The position numbers and the translations under genes are program-made. Of a stretch of DNA of 64,000 bases, positions 10,640 through 22,683 are shown one piece after another. This stretch comes from Ichthyophis bannanicus (taxonomy: Eukaryota; Chordata; Amphibia; Gymnophiona; Ichthyophiidae). Every line of letters begins with the position of its first letter. The stretch's first letter is position 1. The DNA is taken from NCBI GenBank assembly GCA_033557465.1, contig CM066035.1, positions 917,052,235 to 917,116,234 of the forward strand. The letters run 5' to 3'. The notes beneath the pieces were generated by a model. That model was not told the origin of the DNA. It saw only the letters and a program-made list of their open reading frames with translations, and ran no database searches.

Positions 10640-11430
10640 ACAATGAACAGGAGGATAAATGTGGTGAAAGCACATAGAACAGAATACAAGAGTGAATATA
10701 GAACGAGCATCAGGATAATACAATGAATAATGTAGAAGGGGCATATTGGAGGGAAATCAGTGGTCAGTGTAGATGGGCACATATGGCATGAATATGGTAA
10801 GGGCGCAGTGAACAATGCAGAAAGAAAGGTGGAGAGTAAGTGTGGCGATAGTACAGTCAGAAGTGCAGGATGGCATGTGCACAGCAGGTTCAGAGAGCAT
10901 AATCCAAGAGAATGCACATGGAGGGAAGGCAACAAGCACAGGAGAGCACCTGCAAGAAAAGTCTGAGGAGCAGGACCAGGACCAGTGTTAGGGACCGTGC
11001 AGCCAGGGCAGATGCCACAGGGGGCCCCAAGCCTGCCTGAAGCTGAAGGAGGCACAGCCTGCTGGCAGGCTTTGAGGTCCCCCCTCCCCCAATTTCTACC
11101 CTGGGCTCCAGCATGTCTAACACTGGCACTGGTGAGGAGGGCGCATGCAGACCAAGTTTGCTGATGACAGTGAGCAGTGCAGAAAGATGTGTGTGGAGCG
11201 AGAATATTGATAGCCAAAGTGCAGTGTATGAGAGAGCACGCAATGAAGCTACTGCGAGCATTGCAGAAGGGTGCATGCACAGTGAGCATGGATAGTGCTG
11301 TGCAAGAGAGTACAAGTGTGCTGAGGGTGAGAGTGAGCCCAGAGCATAGTGAGGGGAGAGTGTGTGCACAAGAAGATCTTGCAGCTGAGTATTACACTTG
11401 TCAATGTACACAGCATTGTAAGTCACTAGT
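10640..11430. repeat. Degenerate 26-30-bp minisatellite
   Basis: Imperfect units of the style GTGCAGTGAACAATGCAGAA, AGAGCACAATGAACAGGAGG and AGTGCAGTGTATGAGAGAGC recur, interrupted at about 10960-11110 by a GC-rich non-repeat stretch. The periodic lack of stops gives long minus-strand frames (10531-11289, 10890-11426) rich in Cys, Ser and Leu. I read these as a by-product of the repeat, not as genes. Confidence 0.55.
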
Positions 11431-12190
11431 TAGATCAGCTACGATTTGCAATATATGAAAGGCTGTGCCTTTGTCTTGAGGTATTTGTAGACTGCATAGG
11501 TGTTTGATCATGTGGGGATAACACATGCTGGCGTACAAGATACAGCTGTGTTAATGTTTTTTTTATTAACTGAAAGATGGCAACAAAACATAGTCCTAGA
11601 AAATCACCTGATTAATGCAAAAGTAGATGTACCATAGGTAACTGTTTGTAGTTTTGTCACTATTTCATAAACTTGCTTTCCTGCTCCTCCCTGTCCCTCC
11701 ACATTGTCTTGCCGGGTTATATGATTAACCTCAGTAGCATTTCAGCAATGGTTTGTGCAGCTTAGAGACAAAGAAATAAAGGTCACGAAAAAAGCCTATT
11801 GGACACATTTACGTATCTGTGACTAGCAATCATAGAGAGAAAGTTACTGACCTGATAAAGGGAGTCGAATAAGAAGGTTTTGCCCACACCTCATTTGTTG
11901 ACCTTTAGTTCTTGGGATCTATGTGGATGAATACAGTACCCTGAACACTTTACTGAAGCTGAGGTGACGCTAGTGGGTCTCAGCAGGTGGCGCCAAAGAT
12001 GTACGTTTGTTCCAGTGGTGTTTTACCTGGGCCTTGTTTTAGGTTTCCTGCTGTTTGTTTTTCTTTCTTCGAACTTGCAATTCATTTATTTAAATTCTTA
12101 TTTCAATGACTGTCGCATCATATGGCAGCAGGATCAGCCTTAAACCCATCCTGAGGTTATTCCTCCCATCTCAGGTCACTCTCCAAGAAG
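11431..12190. other. No gene seen
   Basis: No coherent coding frame. A hammerhead-like CTGATAAAGGGAG phrase at about 11853 resembles the one at 12314 and may be part of the same old repeat family. Confidence 0.4.
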
Positions 12191-12194
12191 AGTC

Positions 12195-12345
12195 ATTTGG
12201 CTGCCGTGTTAGTCCACTGAGATACATAGAAATAAAGGTTATAGGTGAGATCATTTTATTAGACTAACTTCATACATTTGGGATTAGTTTTTCAGAGCTG
12301 CACTTTCTTTGATCTGATAAAGGGAGCATAACACTCAAAAACGAG
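12195..12345. repeat. Old vertebrate interspersed repeat, two parts head to head
   Basis: GCCGTGTTAGTCCACTGAG with TTATTAGACTAACTTCATA is a phrase known from dispersed vertebrate repeats. It is followed by CTGATAAAGGGAGCATAACA, which resembles the hammerhead-like end of the same family in the opposite sense. Boundaries are uncertain. Confidence 0.35.
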
Positions 12346-12555
12346 GCAGAAAAATATGTGTGATTGCATGGAATATATGGTAACAGACAAAAATAGTTGT
12401 TGAATTGATCCAAGTTTGAAACTTTGTGAACAGCAGTGCCAGTCTAGACTTCAATCCTGGCTATCAACTGTTTGCACATCTTTCGTTTACATTCATAATT
12501 CTATTATATTACAGAAAAAAGAAAACTTTCTCTCTACAATGAAAGTATATCAAGT

Positions 12556-12775
12556 TTGCATAACACGAAAATAAGAAAAGGGTCCATGAAACTAATGACC
12601 AGCAGACTGAAAACAAATCATAGAAAGTCTGGTTTGTTTTCTGCGCAGCACATTATTAAGATGTGCAGTTTATTGCCAGAAAATGTGGCCAAGGCGGTTA
12701 ATATAGCAAAGTTCAAAAGAGGTTTCGATAACTTCCAGGAGGAAACGTCCATAGCTACTACTGCTACTTATCATT
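12556..12775 (+). mobile_element. CR1-type LINE 3' fragment
   Basis: The frame after AAAGGGTCCATGAAACTAATG resembles the RT tail and 3' UTR of LINEs: a Lys/Arg-rich stretch, then TTATTGCCAGAAAATGTGGC and AAGTTCAAAAGAGG. It is short and assigned by phrase only. Confidence 0.4.
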
Positions 12776-13290
12776 AATATAGCGCTACAAGGCATAGGCA
12801 GCGCTGTACAGAGGCAGTCCCTGCTAATAAGAGCTTACCGTCTAGTCAAGGCAGACAACACAACAACTGGGGACTGGGATATATCCAGGGGAATGGCAAG
12901 GAAACACCTAGGAGACAAATGGGAGATTGAGGGAATGAGGATCCAAAAGCAGCCTCAAATAGGGGAGTTTTTAGACTGGATTTGAACAGGGCCGCAGATG
13001 GAGCCTGACATATCAACTCCGGTAGTTTGTTCCACGCACAAGATGCAGAAGGTAGAAAGATTGAAGTCTGGGGTTGGCAGTAGAAGAGAAGGGCACAGAT
13101 AGAAGGGATCTGCCAGTAGAGTGGAATTCCCGAGGAGGGGTATAGAGTGAGATAAGAGAGGAAAGGTAGCGAGGAGCAGCCGAATGAAGGCACATAGGTC
13201 AGTAGTAGAAGTATGAACTAGATGCGGAAACAGATAGGGAGCCAATGAAGTGACTCGAGAAGAGGGATGACATGAGCAAAGCAACATGGG
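12776..13290 (-). mobile_element. L2-like LINE 3' end
   Basis: On the minus strand, two frames combine to APRYLSSL ... LLHLVRGTNYRS / AWNKLPELI ... FKSSLKTPLF, the C-terminal signature of L2-type RTs. The 3' UTR contains the phrase read on the plus strand as GGCAGTCCCTGCTAATAAGA and ends in a (AGT)n-like tail at about 12760-12775. It is frameshifted and 5'-truncated. Confidence 0.65.
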
Positions 13291-14510
13291 CTATTAGCTA
13301 GTAGACTTAGGAAAGCCATTGTTCATCTTCGAAAATGAGCTCCTGTTCTTTTTTGAATCTTCAAGCTATTTGTGACCAGGACTAGCCACTTTTGGAGAAA
13401 GAAATCTGGGCTCAATGGACTTTGCTCTGACTTTTTTTTTTCATGAAAGTACTGAGCACTCTAGCTACAAAAGCAATTTCCTTAGGAAATTTAAATGCCC
13501 GTGGGGAAGGGGTGCGAAGAAAAGGTTTATAGAGGGAGGGAGTGCATGGAGGGCTAGGAGAGGAACACATTTTATAAATGAGGTAGCTGGGATGCAGACT
13601 TGGGGATTAAGGATAAAATCACAAAAATGAAAAATAACAAGAATCTTAAACTGCAACAGATCCTGTTGTGATTATCATCTTCTTGCTGTATAGTGAATGA
13701 TTCAAAAGCATTTAGCCAGGTAACATGGTCTGGCTGAAAACCACCTAACTCTAATGCATCTTAAAGTACATGCAGGTTACTTAATGCATGCACATTTAAT
13801 AACTATGGGGTGAAGTGGCTCTCCTGTAGCCATATTCAGGACAGCAGAGAAAAACAGGACGCATATATTCAATTTTAAAACACAACTGTACTATCTTATC
13901 CTTTTGCACTGCTCTCACAAATAGCTTTTAAAGTGCCTACTATGCTAATTTTCAAAGATCAACAACTCATAAAGTTTTTTTTATTTGAGCATTTTCCAAG
14001 TGGTTTGCAACTGTATAGCCCTTTCGAAAATTGCACTCCATAAATTTCATGGCTGGTTTTAATTCTATTTCAGCTTTTAGACTGTCCAGTTTAATTAAAA
14101 GTACTCCTGGTACTGTCACAGACAAGTGATGACCTCAGCTGCTCGGGGGATCCATTTGTGTGGATCTCTAAAGAGAGCATCATGGGTACACATGCAAAGT
14201 ACACCTAACTAATTACACAGGAAAATGTGTACAGATACATTGAATACAATGTAGCAAACACAGAAAGAGATTGAATAGCACCAAGCCTTAAATTTACATT
14301 AGCGGCAGTTGTCAGAGCTTTAACCAAATCAGCATCCGAGCTGCTAAAAACCCCCCAACAAAAAACAAAAACAACTTTATGCCTCCTAGCCATCACCCTC
14401 CTTTTCTTTCTGGACAGTCATATCCTCCACTGATATTTAAATGTCCTCTGGAAACACTTAAGAGTTATACCCAGAATGCCTACGTCCTTCTAATCCAAAC
14501 ATGAGGTGAA
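13291..14510. other. No gene seen
   Basis: Only short shadow frames. I recognise no repeat family. Confidence 0.45.
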
Positions 14511-14516
14511 CGAGTG

Positions 14517-14870
14517 GAGGAGTGGCCTAGTGGTTGGGGCAAGGTACTTCGGGCCAGAAGGTCAGGGGTTCAAATCCCACTAGAGGACAGCAACCTTGGG
14601 CCGGAAGGACTGGGGTTTCTAGTCCCACAGGTGCTCCTTGTGGTCTTGGGCAAGCCACTTAACCCTCCATAGCCCATGTTCCCTGTAAAATACTTCTTTG
14701 TGTGCTGTGCTTTCCTGTCTAATCAATGTGTTTATACCTCAAAAATTTCCTGTCATGATTTGACAATTTCCAATCTGTAATCAAACCACTGCTGATCGCT
14801 GGAAATAGCGGTATACAAATGTATACTAAATAAATAAATTCTAAATAAATAAAAATAAAACAAATGTAAG
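14517..14870 (+). mobile_element. tRNA-derived SINE (S2), long form
   Basis: Box A lies in GGCCTAGTGGTTGGGGC and box B is GGGTTCAAATCCC. The body is CTTGTGGTCTTGGGCAAGCC. The 3' part with TGATCGCTGGAAATAGCGGT is LINE-tail-like and ends in (AAAT)n. About 350 bp, apparently full length. Confidence 0.85.
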
Positions 14871-14879
14871 ATGCACTTC

Positions 14880-15110
14880 TCAGGTGACAAACATAGGGGG
14901 CAGTATTTAAACTCTGTGGTTGGTGCTTTTGTTTTTGAAACATCAGCTGGATATTCAGCGCCGTTATCTGCATAGTGACTGGTACTGAGTATCCAGATTC
15001 CGCGTTGGCCACTGGCAGTTTCTGGATAGAGGTGATTATCAGTGTGCTCTCCGGATAACTTTTTGGCAGTGCTACGCTAGGCTGAAGATTGCTGTTATCT
15101 GTATAATCTT
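14880..15110. repeat. GATATTCA-family MITE-like copy
   Basis: Contains AGCTGGATATTCAGCGCCG and GTACTGAGTATCCAGATTCC, like the copies at 42812 and 53190. The termini are not clear. Confidence 0.4.
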
Positions 15111-15232
15111 TCATGGCACCCCAACTCTGCCCCCAGAACCACCCTGGCACTATCATATTCCGTGGCACTTATCCAGTTAAGTGAGGCTGATATTGGGCCA
15201 TTAGCTTTTTCGTTTTCTGGGGACAGGAAAAT

Positions 15233-15312
15233 AGCTCCTATATCTAAATGTAACTCACCTTGAGCGACTGCAGAAAAGACATGAGCTAAATCCAAATAAA
15301 TAAAATAAATAA
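15233..15312 (+). repeat. SINE 3' tail fragment
   Basis: AATGTAACTCACCTTGAGCG ... GAGCTAAATCCAAATAAATA matches the tail of the SINE at 59101-60185. Confidence 0.6.
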
Positions 15313-15419
15313 TTGGTGTAGCGTGGCATTTTAGAAAGGTACCATCTGGGGGGTCCAAGTCAAATCATCCAAAAATTCCATGGGAGGTGCAGCAGAGAAG
15401 GTGGGCAGTGTAAATGTGT

Positions 15420-15645
15420 TTAAAACCGACCCGTCTCTGCTCTAAAAGAAGAACATCTCCACCAACAAACAAGAAAATGGGCACACTGGCAAGGAAACGG
15501 GCAATTTAGAAACATGCACGTATGAAATATACACATATGCAAAACTGAGAATATAGACGTGCCCGTGACAGTATTGTAGGTTGCACACATGTATCCATCA
15601 GCACATACACATCCTGGACTACCAGAGACGTGCAGCGGCATGGTA
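15420..15645. repeat. Dispersed repeat shared with 43141-43490
   Basis: Both stretches alternate phrases about ACATGTATCC, CACATACACATCCTGG and GACATGCC/GACGTGCC. The similarity was judged by eye; family unknown. Confidence 0.3.
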
Positions 15646-16690
15646 ATCCACAGAAAGGCCTTTCTATGTACCTTTATGCTTTTTTGAAGGAGCAAAGATT
15701 GTTGGGAGGAGTCAGAGGGCATGCCCTCTTCTCCCTGCTGTTTCACTTTTCAAATCCATGGTTGTACCTGGGAACAGATATAGACATAGATGTGTCTGCC
15801 AGCAGTCATAAATGCGTGGCATTGTTCTAAAAATTGATCATGCATGTAGATCTTTTACAGATCACCTGAGACATGCCTCCACTACGCCCACATACAACAC
15901 ATATAAATTCGGGCCTTTCTAAAATGGCTCTTGGGATATGGATTTGATTTCAGATGTGCAAATCATGAGGTATATAAGCCTTTCAAATAAATAAAATGAC
16001 CCCCTTCATTTAGGCTTGCTGAATATGCTAAACAGATAGTACCAGTGCAGCCACTGCTTATTATGTATATTTTATGCCACTGCGTGTATGGATAGTAGAA
16101 CTGAATATATGTATTGTTAAAAAGCGCCTGTCAGAATATATCTGTGTGTATACTCTAATATACACAGTAAAGGGCGGTATATCAAGTGTCTAAACCGCAA
16201 ATCATAAACCATAAGTGCCGGTGACAGAGCTTAACTTAATGTAGTGATCACAACTAATTGATACCAAATTTTGCATGACAGCAGCAAGAGCAGTAATTAT
16301 TCCTTCCTGCTTGGATCCATTCTCTGGATCAGCTAGCCCAATTCATTCTCCAAAGGACCATAACATTCATTTCTGAGGGTTGAATCAAATAATGAATCTC
16401 TGCTTAGGTAGGCTGTCTCACAGCAGTCTTCATGATCCTTCTAGGGATTCTTGTAAGTAGGTAAGTCAAATGGCCTAGTAATACAAGATTTCGTTTTTTT
16501 CTTCTCTCTGGAAAAGCCTCAACACAAGATACTTTCTTCCCCTCCAAACCTCACCATTTATATTCACAGTTAGACTCTTTTGAAGGACTTGTGCATATAT
16601 GAAGATACTAGTATGGTAATAAAGACCCACATTATTGGGGCAGGACCACATATAAAATGTATATAAAATACGTGTAAATGAACAGTAGCT
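15646..16690. other. No gene seen; one LINE/SINE tail
   Basis: No coding frame. At about 16165-16215 the phrase AAAGGGCGGTATATCAAGTG looks like a LINE 3' tail. The rest is unassigned. Confidence 0.4.
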
Positions 16691-16710
16691 CAGGTTGAAG
16701 CTTCAACAAT

Positions 16711-17130
16711 TTGTGCTTCTTCCTTCACATTGTGGAGCCCGTTCCATTGCTTTCCAATAGTCTGAGCTCTGGAAGGGGAAGGGGGGAGCAGGAGTGGTCT
16801 ATCATGCTGGAATCAGCTACTACTGTATATGCATCATTAGAGGAGCAAGAGGAGCTATTAGCCCTACAGCCTGACTACCAGTCTAGGGAAGGAGAAGCCC
16901 AAAAGGGTGACATAAAGTTGGAGTTGACTTTGGGTCAACAGGGAATAGTGGCAAACGAAGAACATCAAGCTATGGCAAGTACATCTGTCTCCATTATAAA
17001 TACAAACGGTGGTTGTGACATTGGACACACTTTGGGCAGCATTGGTTACATTAGACAGTGTTGTTGCTAAATCTTCTTTGGATATTGCAGCCTTTGTCAA
17101 TCAGTTGGGTATGGTGGTATGCAATCTAGA
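16711..17130 (+). pseudogene. L1-like ORF1, 5' part (split by DIRS copy B)
   Basis: An acidic, Gln/Glu-rich frame (SATTVYASLEEQEELLALQ, KLELTLGQQG) is followed after a frame change by LDTLWAALVTLDSVV and AAFVNQLG, a heptad-like coiled coil. The rest of the protein resumes on the other side of the DIRS element at 22871. L1 ORF1 is an RNA-binding coiled-coil protein; the assignment rests on that pattern. Confidence 0.5.
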
Positions 17131-17310
17131 GTTCTCCAGGAACAATCAGGAAGTCAGTCCTCACATATGGGTGACGTCGGCACCGACGGAGCCCTCGTGC
17201 AGAGCAAGTCCCCAGCTTTCAAAGAAAGCCTTTGGGATTGCATTGCGCATGCATGATCCCCTTCCCGCCCAAGGGTGCCATCTTGCTCAGTTTTCTTTTT
17301 TCCGCAGAGC
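17131..17310 (+). repeat. Left ITR of DIRS copy B
   Basis: Runs from TTCTCCAGGAACAATCAGGA to GCCATCTTGCTCAG and is the inverted match of 22684-22845. It likely holds the promoter, but I cannot point to a core motif. Confidence 0.85.
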
Positions 17311-17535
17311 CCAACGGACATGGTCCTGTTTGCACCGTGGAAAAAGTGTAAAAGTTGATTTATTTTTTTCAGCTTCCCGGTTCGACACCGGTTCCCCTTC
17401 CCGCCCTTGGCTCGGTACCCCAGTGTCGAGTCCGGTCCTATTTTTCGTTTTTGTCCTTCGTGACTAGCGCTCGCGCTCTTTTTAGTTTTCACTGGCAGCC
17501 CAGTTGTTTGACCTCGCAGAGGCCTTTTTCCCCCG

Positions 17536-19432
17536 ATGGCTGCCAGCGGGTTTAAAAAATGTGATCGGTGTAAGAAGTTGATGTCTCTCACTGACACACA
17601 TGACTGCTGCCTCCGATGCCTCGGCCCCGACAATGACGCGGTGGTCTGTAGGCCGTGTGGTAAGATGTCTTTGAAGTCTTTGAGGAGCAGGCAGCGTGAC
17701 AGGATTTTTTTCTGAGTCCACCTCCGACCGGGCGCGGACCTTGTAGAAGCCTCGACATCTTGGGAATCGGAGCCCGAGCACCATTGTGGGTCTTCTGAGC
17801 GAGAGTCTCCCTCCAGGGAACAACGGAGGAAGAAGAAACTCATGAGGGCGGCGTCGCTGGACGCCTCTGATCGGCTTGGGCCCTCCGGATCTAGGCCGTG
17901 GAGTCCGGACCGACGCCCTGGGTCCAAGGAGTCGGAGCGGCCGGCTAAACAACCTCGCAGGGACCCGGAGGCGTCGGACAAGGTAACTTCTGTTGTCCTC
18001 GTGTACTCTCCTACGGGAGAGCCGACGTCGGAACCCGAGCCGGGAGCTGCGGAGTCTTCTGAGCTCGGTCTCAGGTTGGCGGCCCTGGAGAGTAGCATGG
18101 CTGCCTTCATGGAGCAGCAGCGGGCACTGATGGCTGGTCTCGCCGGACCATCCACCCCGACCACTGGGACGTCGAATTCAATGCTGGAGGCTGAGCCGAT
18201 CCTCAAGTTGATCCTCGGCCAAGGTCCCCCTCGACCTCCCGTTCGGGGCCGAGGTTGTCGACGCCAGTGCCCTCGGCATTGGGGCGGTCAGGCTCGAAGC
18301 CCTCGAGGCCAGAGCCCATCGAGTCCTCCTCGGAGGACTCGGCGTGGGAGACGGAGGAGGAAGACTCCCCAGACACCTTCCAGACCCGGTGTATCCCATC
18401 GGACTCTCCGGGTTTGGAGCCTCAGAATAGGTCCCCTCCGGAGGACACTCGGTTTTCGGACTTTGTCAGGGTATGGCCAAGGCTTTGGCATTCTCTGCGG
18501 ATGCCAAGGAGGAGCCTCAAAGCGAAGAGCTCGATGCCGTCCAGTATGATTCTCCCCCAAAGGAGGCCCTTACTGTACCAGTGCCTCCGATGTTGGAACG
18601 GCTGATGCTCCACACGTGGGAGTCCCCGGCCTCGATGCCGGTGCTCAGCAAGCGGGTCAATTCCATTTATCGAGTCCGCAAGAGTCCTGGGTTCCAGAAA
18701 GCGCAGCTGCCACACAACTCCATGGTTGTGGAATCGGCCATGCGTAGGCTAAAAAGCCAAAAAATGCACTCCTCGGTGCCTCCCAGCCGGGAGGCCCAGA
18801 ACCTGGACACCCTCGGCAGAAAGTGCTACCAGGGCTCGATGCTGTCATGCCGTGTCCAAACTTACCAGCTGTACATGGGCATGTACTTGCGGGACCTGGC
18901 AAAGGAGATTTCCGTGTTCTCGGCTGGCCTATCCGAGGAACCCTTGCAGCACTTTAAGGCCTTGTCCACGGGGATCAGAGAATGCCCGAAGTTCATGTCT
19001 CGAGCAGCTTACAATGGCTTCGAGGCTTCAGCCCGAGTAGCCACGGCCGGCATTGGTGCACGCAGTCAGGCCTGGCTCATGTCGTCAGACCTAGAGCCGT
19101 GGGTTCAGGACAAGTTGGTCGATGTCCCGTGCTGGGGAGACAACCTCTTCGGCAAACACATGACTGAGAAAGCTGCAGAAATTGAGTCCGAGTACTTGAC
19201 CCGGACAAGGTTGTCGAAGAAGACATCTGCACCTTCTCACAAGAAGAAGGCCTCAGGAAAAAAGCTCTTTTTTCCAAGGAAGGGTACGGCTTACAGAAAC
19301 TACCCCACTTACCAGGCCGCCCCAGCTCCCCAACAGGTGCAGCAGACCAGGGGACAGGGGCATGGCCCACGTAAGCCGAAGACTCCCAAGCCTCCATCTC
19401 CGGCTCCTACCCGGCCGGGAGGGGGTTTTTGA
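17536..19432 (+). pseudogene. DIRS gag-like ORF1 (copy B)
   Basis: The probable start at 17536 gives MAASGFKKCDRC with a CxxC-x(n)-CLRCLG zinc-finger-like N-terminus, also seen in copy C at 34739. A TGA at about 17713 and frame changes near 17840, 18260 and 18450 break it. The middle is Pro/Ser/Asp-rich. The C-terminal 300 residues (18473-19432) are intact, from MAKALAFSAD through YRVRKSPGFQKAQLPHNSM and LMSSDLEPWVQDKLVDVPC to a basic Lys/Pro/Gln-rich tail. The role is presumably nucleoprotein assembly, by analogy. Confidence 0.8.
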
Positions 19433-19451
19433 CTCCCAGTGCATAGCTCCT

Positions 19452-21329
19452 CTCCCACCAGTGGTTTGGCCCTGCACAGGAGGATGGCTTGTCCTGTACG
19501 CTCACAGGTGGCCAACCATTACTACCGACGCCTGGGTTTTGCAAGTAGTCCAGCAGGGCTACTTACTTCACTTCCACCAGGTGCCCCCCTCCTTTTTCCC
19601 AGGAGAGCCTCTCAGGCCCCCTCTTCACAGGAACCTCCTCCTGCAGGAGTTGACAGGTCTGCTAAAGGATTAGGCGGTGGAACCTGTGCCCCACCACCTG
19701 CAGGGGCAAGGCTTCTACTCCAGGTATTTCCTAATACCAAAAAGAAAAGGAGGCCTACGCCCCATCCTGGACTTGCGAAATCTGAACAAGTTCCTGGTGA
19801 GGGAAAAGTTCAAGATGCTTTCCCTTGGGATCCTACTGCCTTACCTCCACCAGGGAGACTGGCTATGCTCCTTAGATTTAAAGGATGCTTATACTCACAT
19901 CCTCATACACCCAGACCACAGACAATACCTCAGGTTTGTGGTCGGAGGAATCCACTTCCAGTACAAGATGCTTCCCTTTGGTCTAGCTACCGCTCCCAGA
20001 ATATTTACCAAATGCCTAGCAGTGGTGGCGGCCTTCCTCAGAAGCCAGGGTATCTTCATCTTCCCATACCTGGACGACTGGCTCATCAGGGGCCAATCGG
20101 CACAGGAGGCACAGCAGGCCACTGCTCGCACAGTCAACCTGCTCCAGCACCTAGGGTTTGTGATAAATCACGAAAAGTCCACTTTACGCCTCACTCAACA
20201 CTTGGAGTTCATAGGGGCAAAACTGGACACACTTCAGGGAAAGGCTTACCTACTGCTGGACAGGGCAAGGTGGTTGCTGGACTTGGTCCAGCAGGTCCAG
20301 CACAGGCCTCAAATCTCCGCAAGGGTCTTCCTGTGCCTCCTGGGCCACATGGCCTCTACAGTGCATGTGACTCCATATCCTCGATTTCACATGCACACAG
20401 CTCAATGGAGCCTCAGAGACCAGTGGACACAAGCCACTGGTCGCCTCAGAGACAGAGTAGCAGTTTCCAAACTGCTTGTGATGGCCTTGCAATGGTGGCT
20501 TCACCCACCCCAACATGCTTCAGAGAGTACCATTCCAACCTCCCTCTCATATCAGAGTGCTGACGACAGATGCCTCCTTGCTGGGCTGAGGAGCCCATTG
20601 CCAGGTTTCAGGCACTCAGGGTCTGTGGTCCTTGCGAGAGGCCGTGCTTCAGATCAACCTTCTAGAGCTTTGAGCCATCCGCCTAGCTCTTCAAGCCTTC
20701 TGTCATCTTCTGGCACATCAGTCGATGCTGATACAGACAGACAATCAGGTAACGATGTTCTACATCAACAAACAGGGGAGCACAGGATCTCGCATCCTAT
20801 GCCAGGAAACTCTGCAGTGGCACATCACATGTCCCTAAAGGCAGTTTATCTGCTGGGTCAGGAGAACCTCCTGGTGGACAAGTTGAACAGGATGCTTCAG
20901 CCTCACGAATGGCAACTGAACCAGGATGTAACCCAGCGTATCTTCAACCGTTGGGGTCTCCCTGGTATGGATCTCTTTGCCAGCTTGCAGAACCATCAGT
21001 TGCCCCGGTTCTGCGCAAGGCAGCCACATCCGTTGCACGTGGCAGCGGATGCTTTCCTGAACTCGTGGGCACAGGGCTTTCTCTATGCGTTCCCACCCAC
21101 GCCCCTGGGGACATGCACTCTGTTCAAGATTCTTCGGGACAAGGCCTCGGTCATCCTGGTAGCACCCAGTTGGCCCAAACAACCTTGGTTCCCTCTTCTC
21201 CTTCAATTGGTGATCGAAACTCCACTCCCACTGGAGGTGCAGCCCGACCTCTTGACCCAGGAACAGGGTTTCTTGCTACACCCCAATCTCAGATCCCTCC
21301 ACTTAATGGCCTGGCTGCTGAGAGGGTAG
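19452..21329 (+). pseudogene. DIRS reverse transcriptase/RNase H (copy B)
   Basis: Copies the DIRS RNA into DNA. Landmarks: YSRYFLIPKRKGGLRPILD, LDLKDAYTHILIHPDHRQY, FGLATAPRIFTK, FPYLDDWL (the active-site YLDD), then the RNase H core LTTDASLLG and MLIQTDNQVTMFYINK. One TAG at about 19674 lies in the RT N-terminus. The frame from 19677 to 21329 stays open, but it leaves the true frame near 20510 and returns near 20815, so the RNase H part of that 550-residue frame is nonsense. Copy D has an intact RT palm for comparison. Confidence 0.92.
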
Positions 21330-22366
21330 TACTTGCTCCTCTACTCCTTCCCAAGGAGGTTGAGGAGGTGTTGCTGGCCTCTAGGAGGCAATCCACTCGA
21401 AAGTCCTATGCGTTCAAGTGGCGTAGGTTTGAAGGGTGGTGTGCCCAGAATAAGGAGGACCTGTTCACTTGTCAAGTACCTCAGATATTGCATTACTTGC
21501 GCCACCTCTCGGAGTTAGGCCTCAAGTCTAACTCTGTCTAGGTCCACCTGAGTGCGCTATCAGCTCACCACTCTCCAGTGGACGGGCAACCTCTTTCAGC
21601 TCACCCTTTGATATCTCGATTCCTCAGAGGCATCCTACTCTTGAAGCCTCCAATTCGCCCACCGGCTACAGAGTGGGACTTAAATGTGGTCTTGCAGCGG
21701 CTGACTTGCCCACCTTTTGAACCAATGGCCACCTGTCATCTCTGCTTCCTTTCCTGGAAAGCTCTCTTTCTGGTGGCATTCACGTTTGCTCGACGTGTGT
21801 GCGAGCTACAAGCGTTAGTATCGGATAGACCGTATACACGCTTTTATAAAAACAGGGTGGTTCTACGTACTCACCCCAAGTTCATTCCAAAAGTGGTTTC
21901 CTCGTTTCACCTCAACCAAGAGGTGTTTCTTCCAACCTTCTTCCCCAGGCCACATACCAGCAGGGCAGAAGCGGTTCTGCATACCCTGGACTGTAAGAGG
22001 GTGCTCACATTCTATGTGGAGCGTACGCGGGGACATAGGAGAGCTTCCCAGCTATTCGTCTCTTATGACCCTAGTAAACTGGGTCTACCTGTCTCCAGGT
22101 GCACATTATCTACCTGGGTAGCAGACTGCATCACCTGGGCGTACAGGGCAGCTGACCTCCAGCTGCAGGGCCGAATCACAGCCCACTCTGTCAGGGCTAA
22201 GGCCACATCAGTGGCTAACCACCGCTCTGTTCCGTTGGCAGACATCTGCCGGGCTGCAACTTTGTCTTCAAGCCAGACTTTTGCAGCCCACTACTGCCTG
22301 GAGAGAGAGTCCCGGCGGGACAGTGTTTTCGGTCAGGCGGTACTCTGTAACCTATTCGAGGTTTAG
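21309..22366 (+). pseudogene. DIRS tyrosine recombinase (copy B)
   Basis: Joins the circular DIRS DNA to the target. The N-terminal SAM-like region includes LLASRRQSTRKSYAFKWRR. The catalytic part shows FARRVCELQAL (first Arg), TAHSVRAKATS (His-x-x-Arg) and FAAHYCLERE (Tyr nucleophile). Only one stop, TAG at 21539, interrupts about 350 codons. The frame ends VLCNLFEV. This is one of the best-preserved coding regions in the window. Confidence 0.92.
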
Positions 22367-22507
22367 GCAACTCCTACCCTCCGACCCTTTGGTGTCAGGC
22401 TACCGTGGGGGTTGTGTTCTCGAAGAAAAATCCTGTCACTGCTGCTGCGGCTCTTCTAGAGGGAGTCATTTTCAGCTATGGCTTCTCGGTAGCCTATAGC
22501 TAGGGAG

Positions 22508-22610
22508 TCCCATATTTTAGGACTGACTTCCTGCTTGTTCCTGGAGAGAGCATAATTACTCACCTGTAACAGGTGTTCTCCAGGGACAGCAGGAATCAGT
22601 CCTCATGACC
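22508..22610 (+). repeat. Internal complementary region (copy B)
   Basis: GGACTGACTTCCTGCTTGTTCCTGGAGA is the complement of the left terminus at 17133-17160. Directly after it, TTACTCACCTGTAACAGG ... AATCAGTCCTCA is the complement of the right terminus. Read backwards it gives the expected circle junction TATGCT/CTCTCCAGG. Confidence 0.85.
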
Positions 22611-22683
22611 CTCCCTCCTCCCCTGGTGTTGCAGTCCTTGATTAATTTTTTCTCATTTTGCCGTCTTTTTAGCTATGTCATCT

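Noticed and set aside
10531..11289. 252-codon minus-strand open frame as a gene
   Set aside because: It runs through a degenerate minisatellite, has biased composition and no recognisable domain.
14517..14870. Functional tRNA gene
   Set aside because: Box A/B-like motifs are present but no cloverleaf closes and the 3' part is a LINE-like tail; it is a SINE.
17154..18206. 350-codon minus-strand open frame
   Set aside because: It is antisense to the DIRS left ITR and gag region, Ser/Arg-rich, and its start lies within the GC-rich gag; no motif.
19439..20563. 374-codon plus-strand open frame as a separate protein
   Set aside because: It is the shadow of the DIRS RT read one frame off; the RT motifs are in the frame of 19677.
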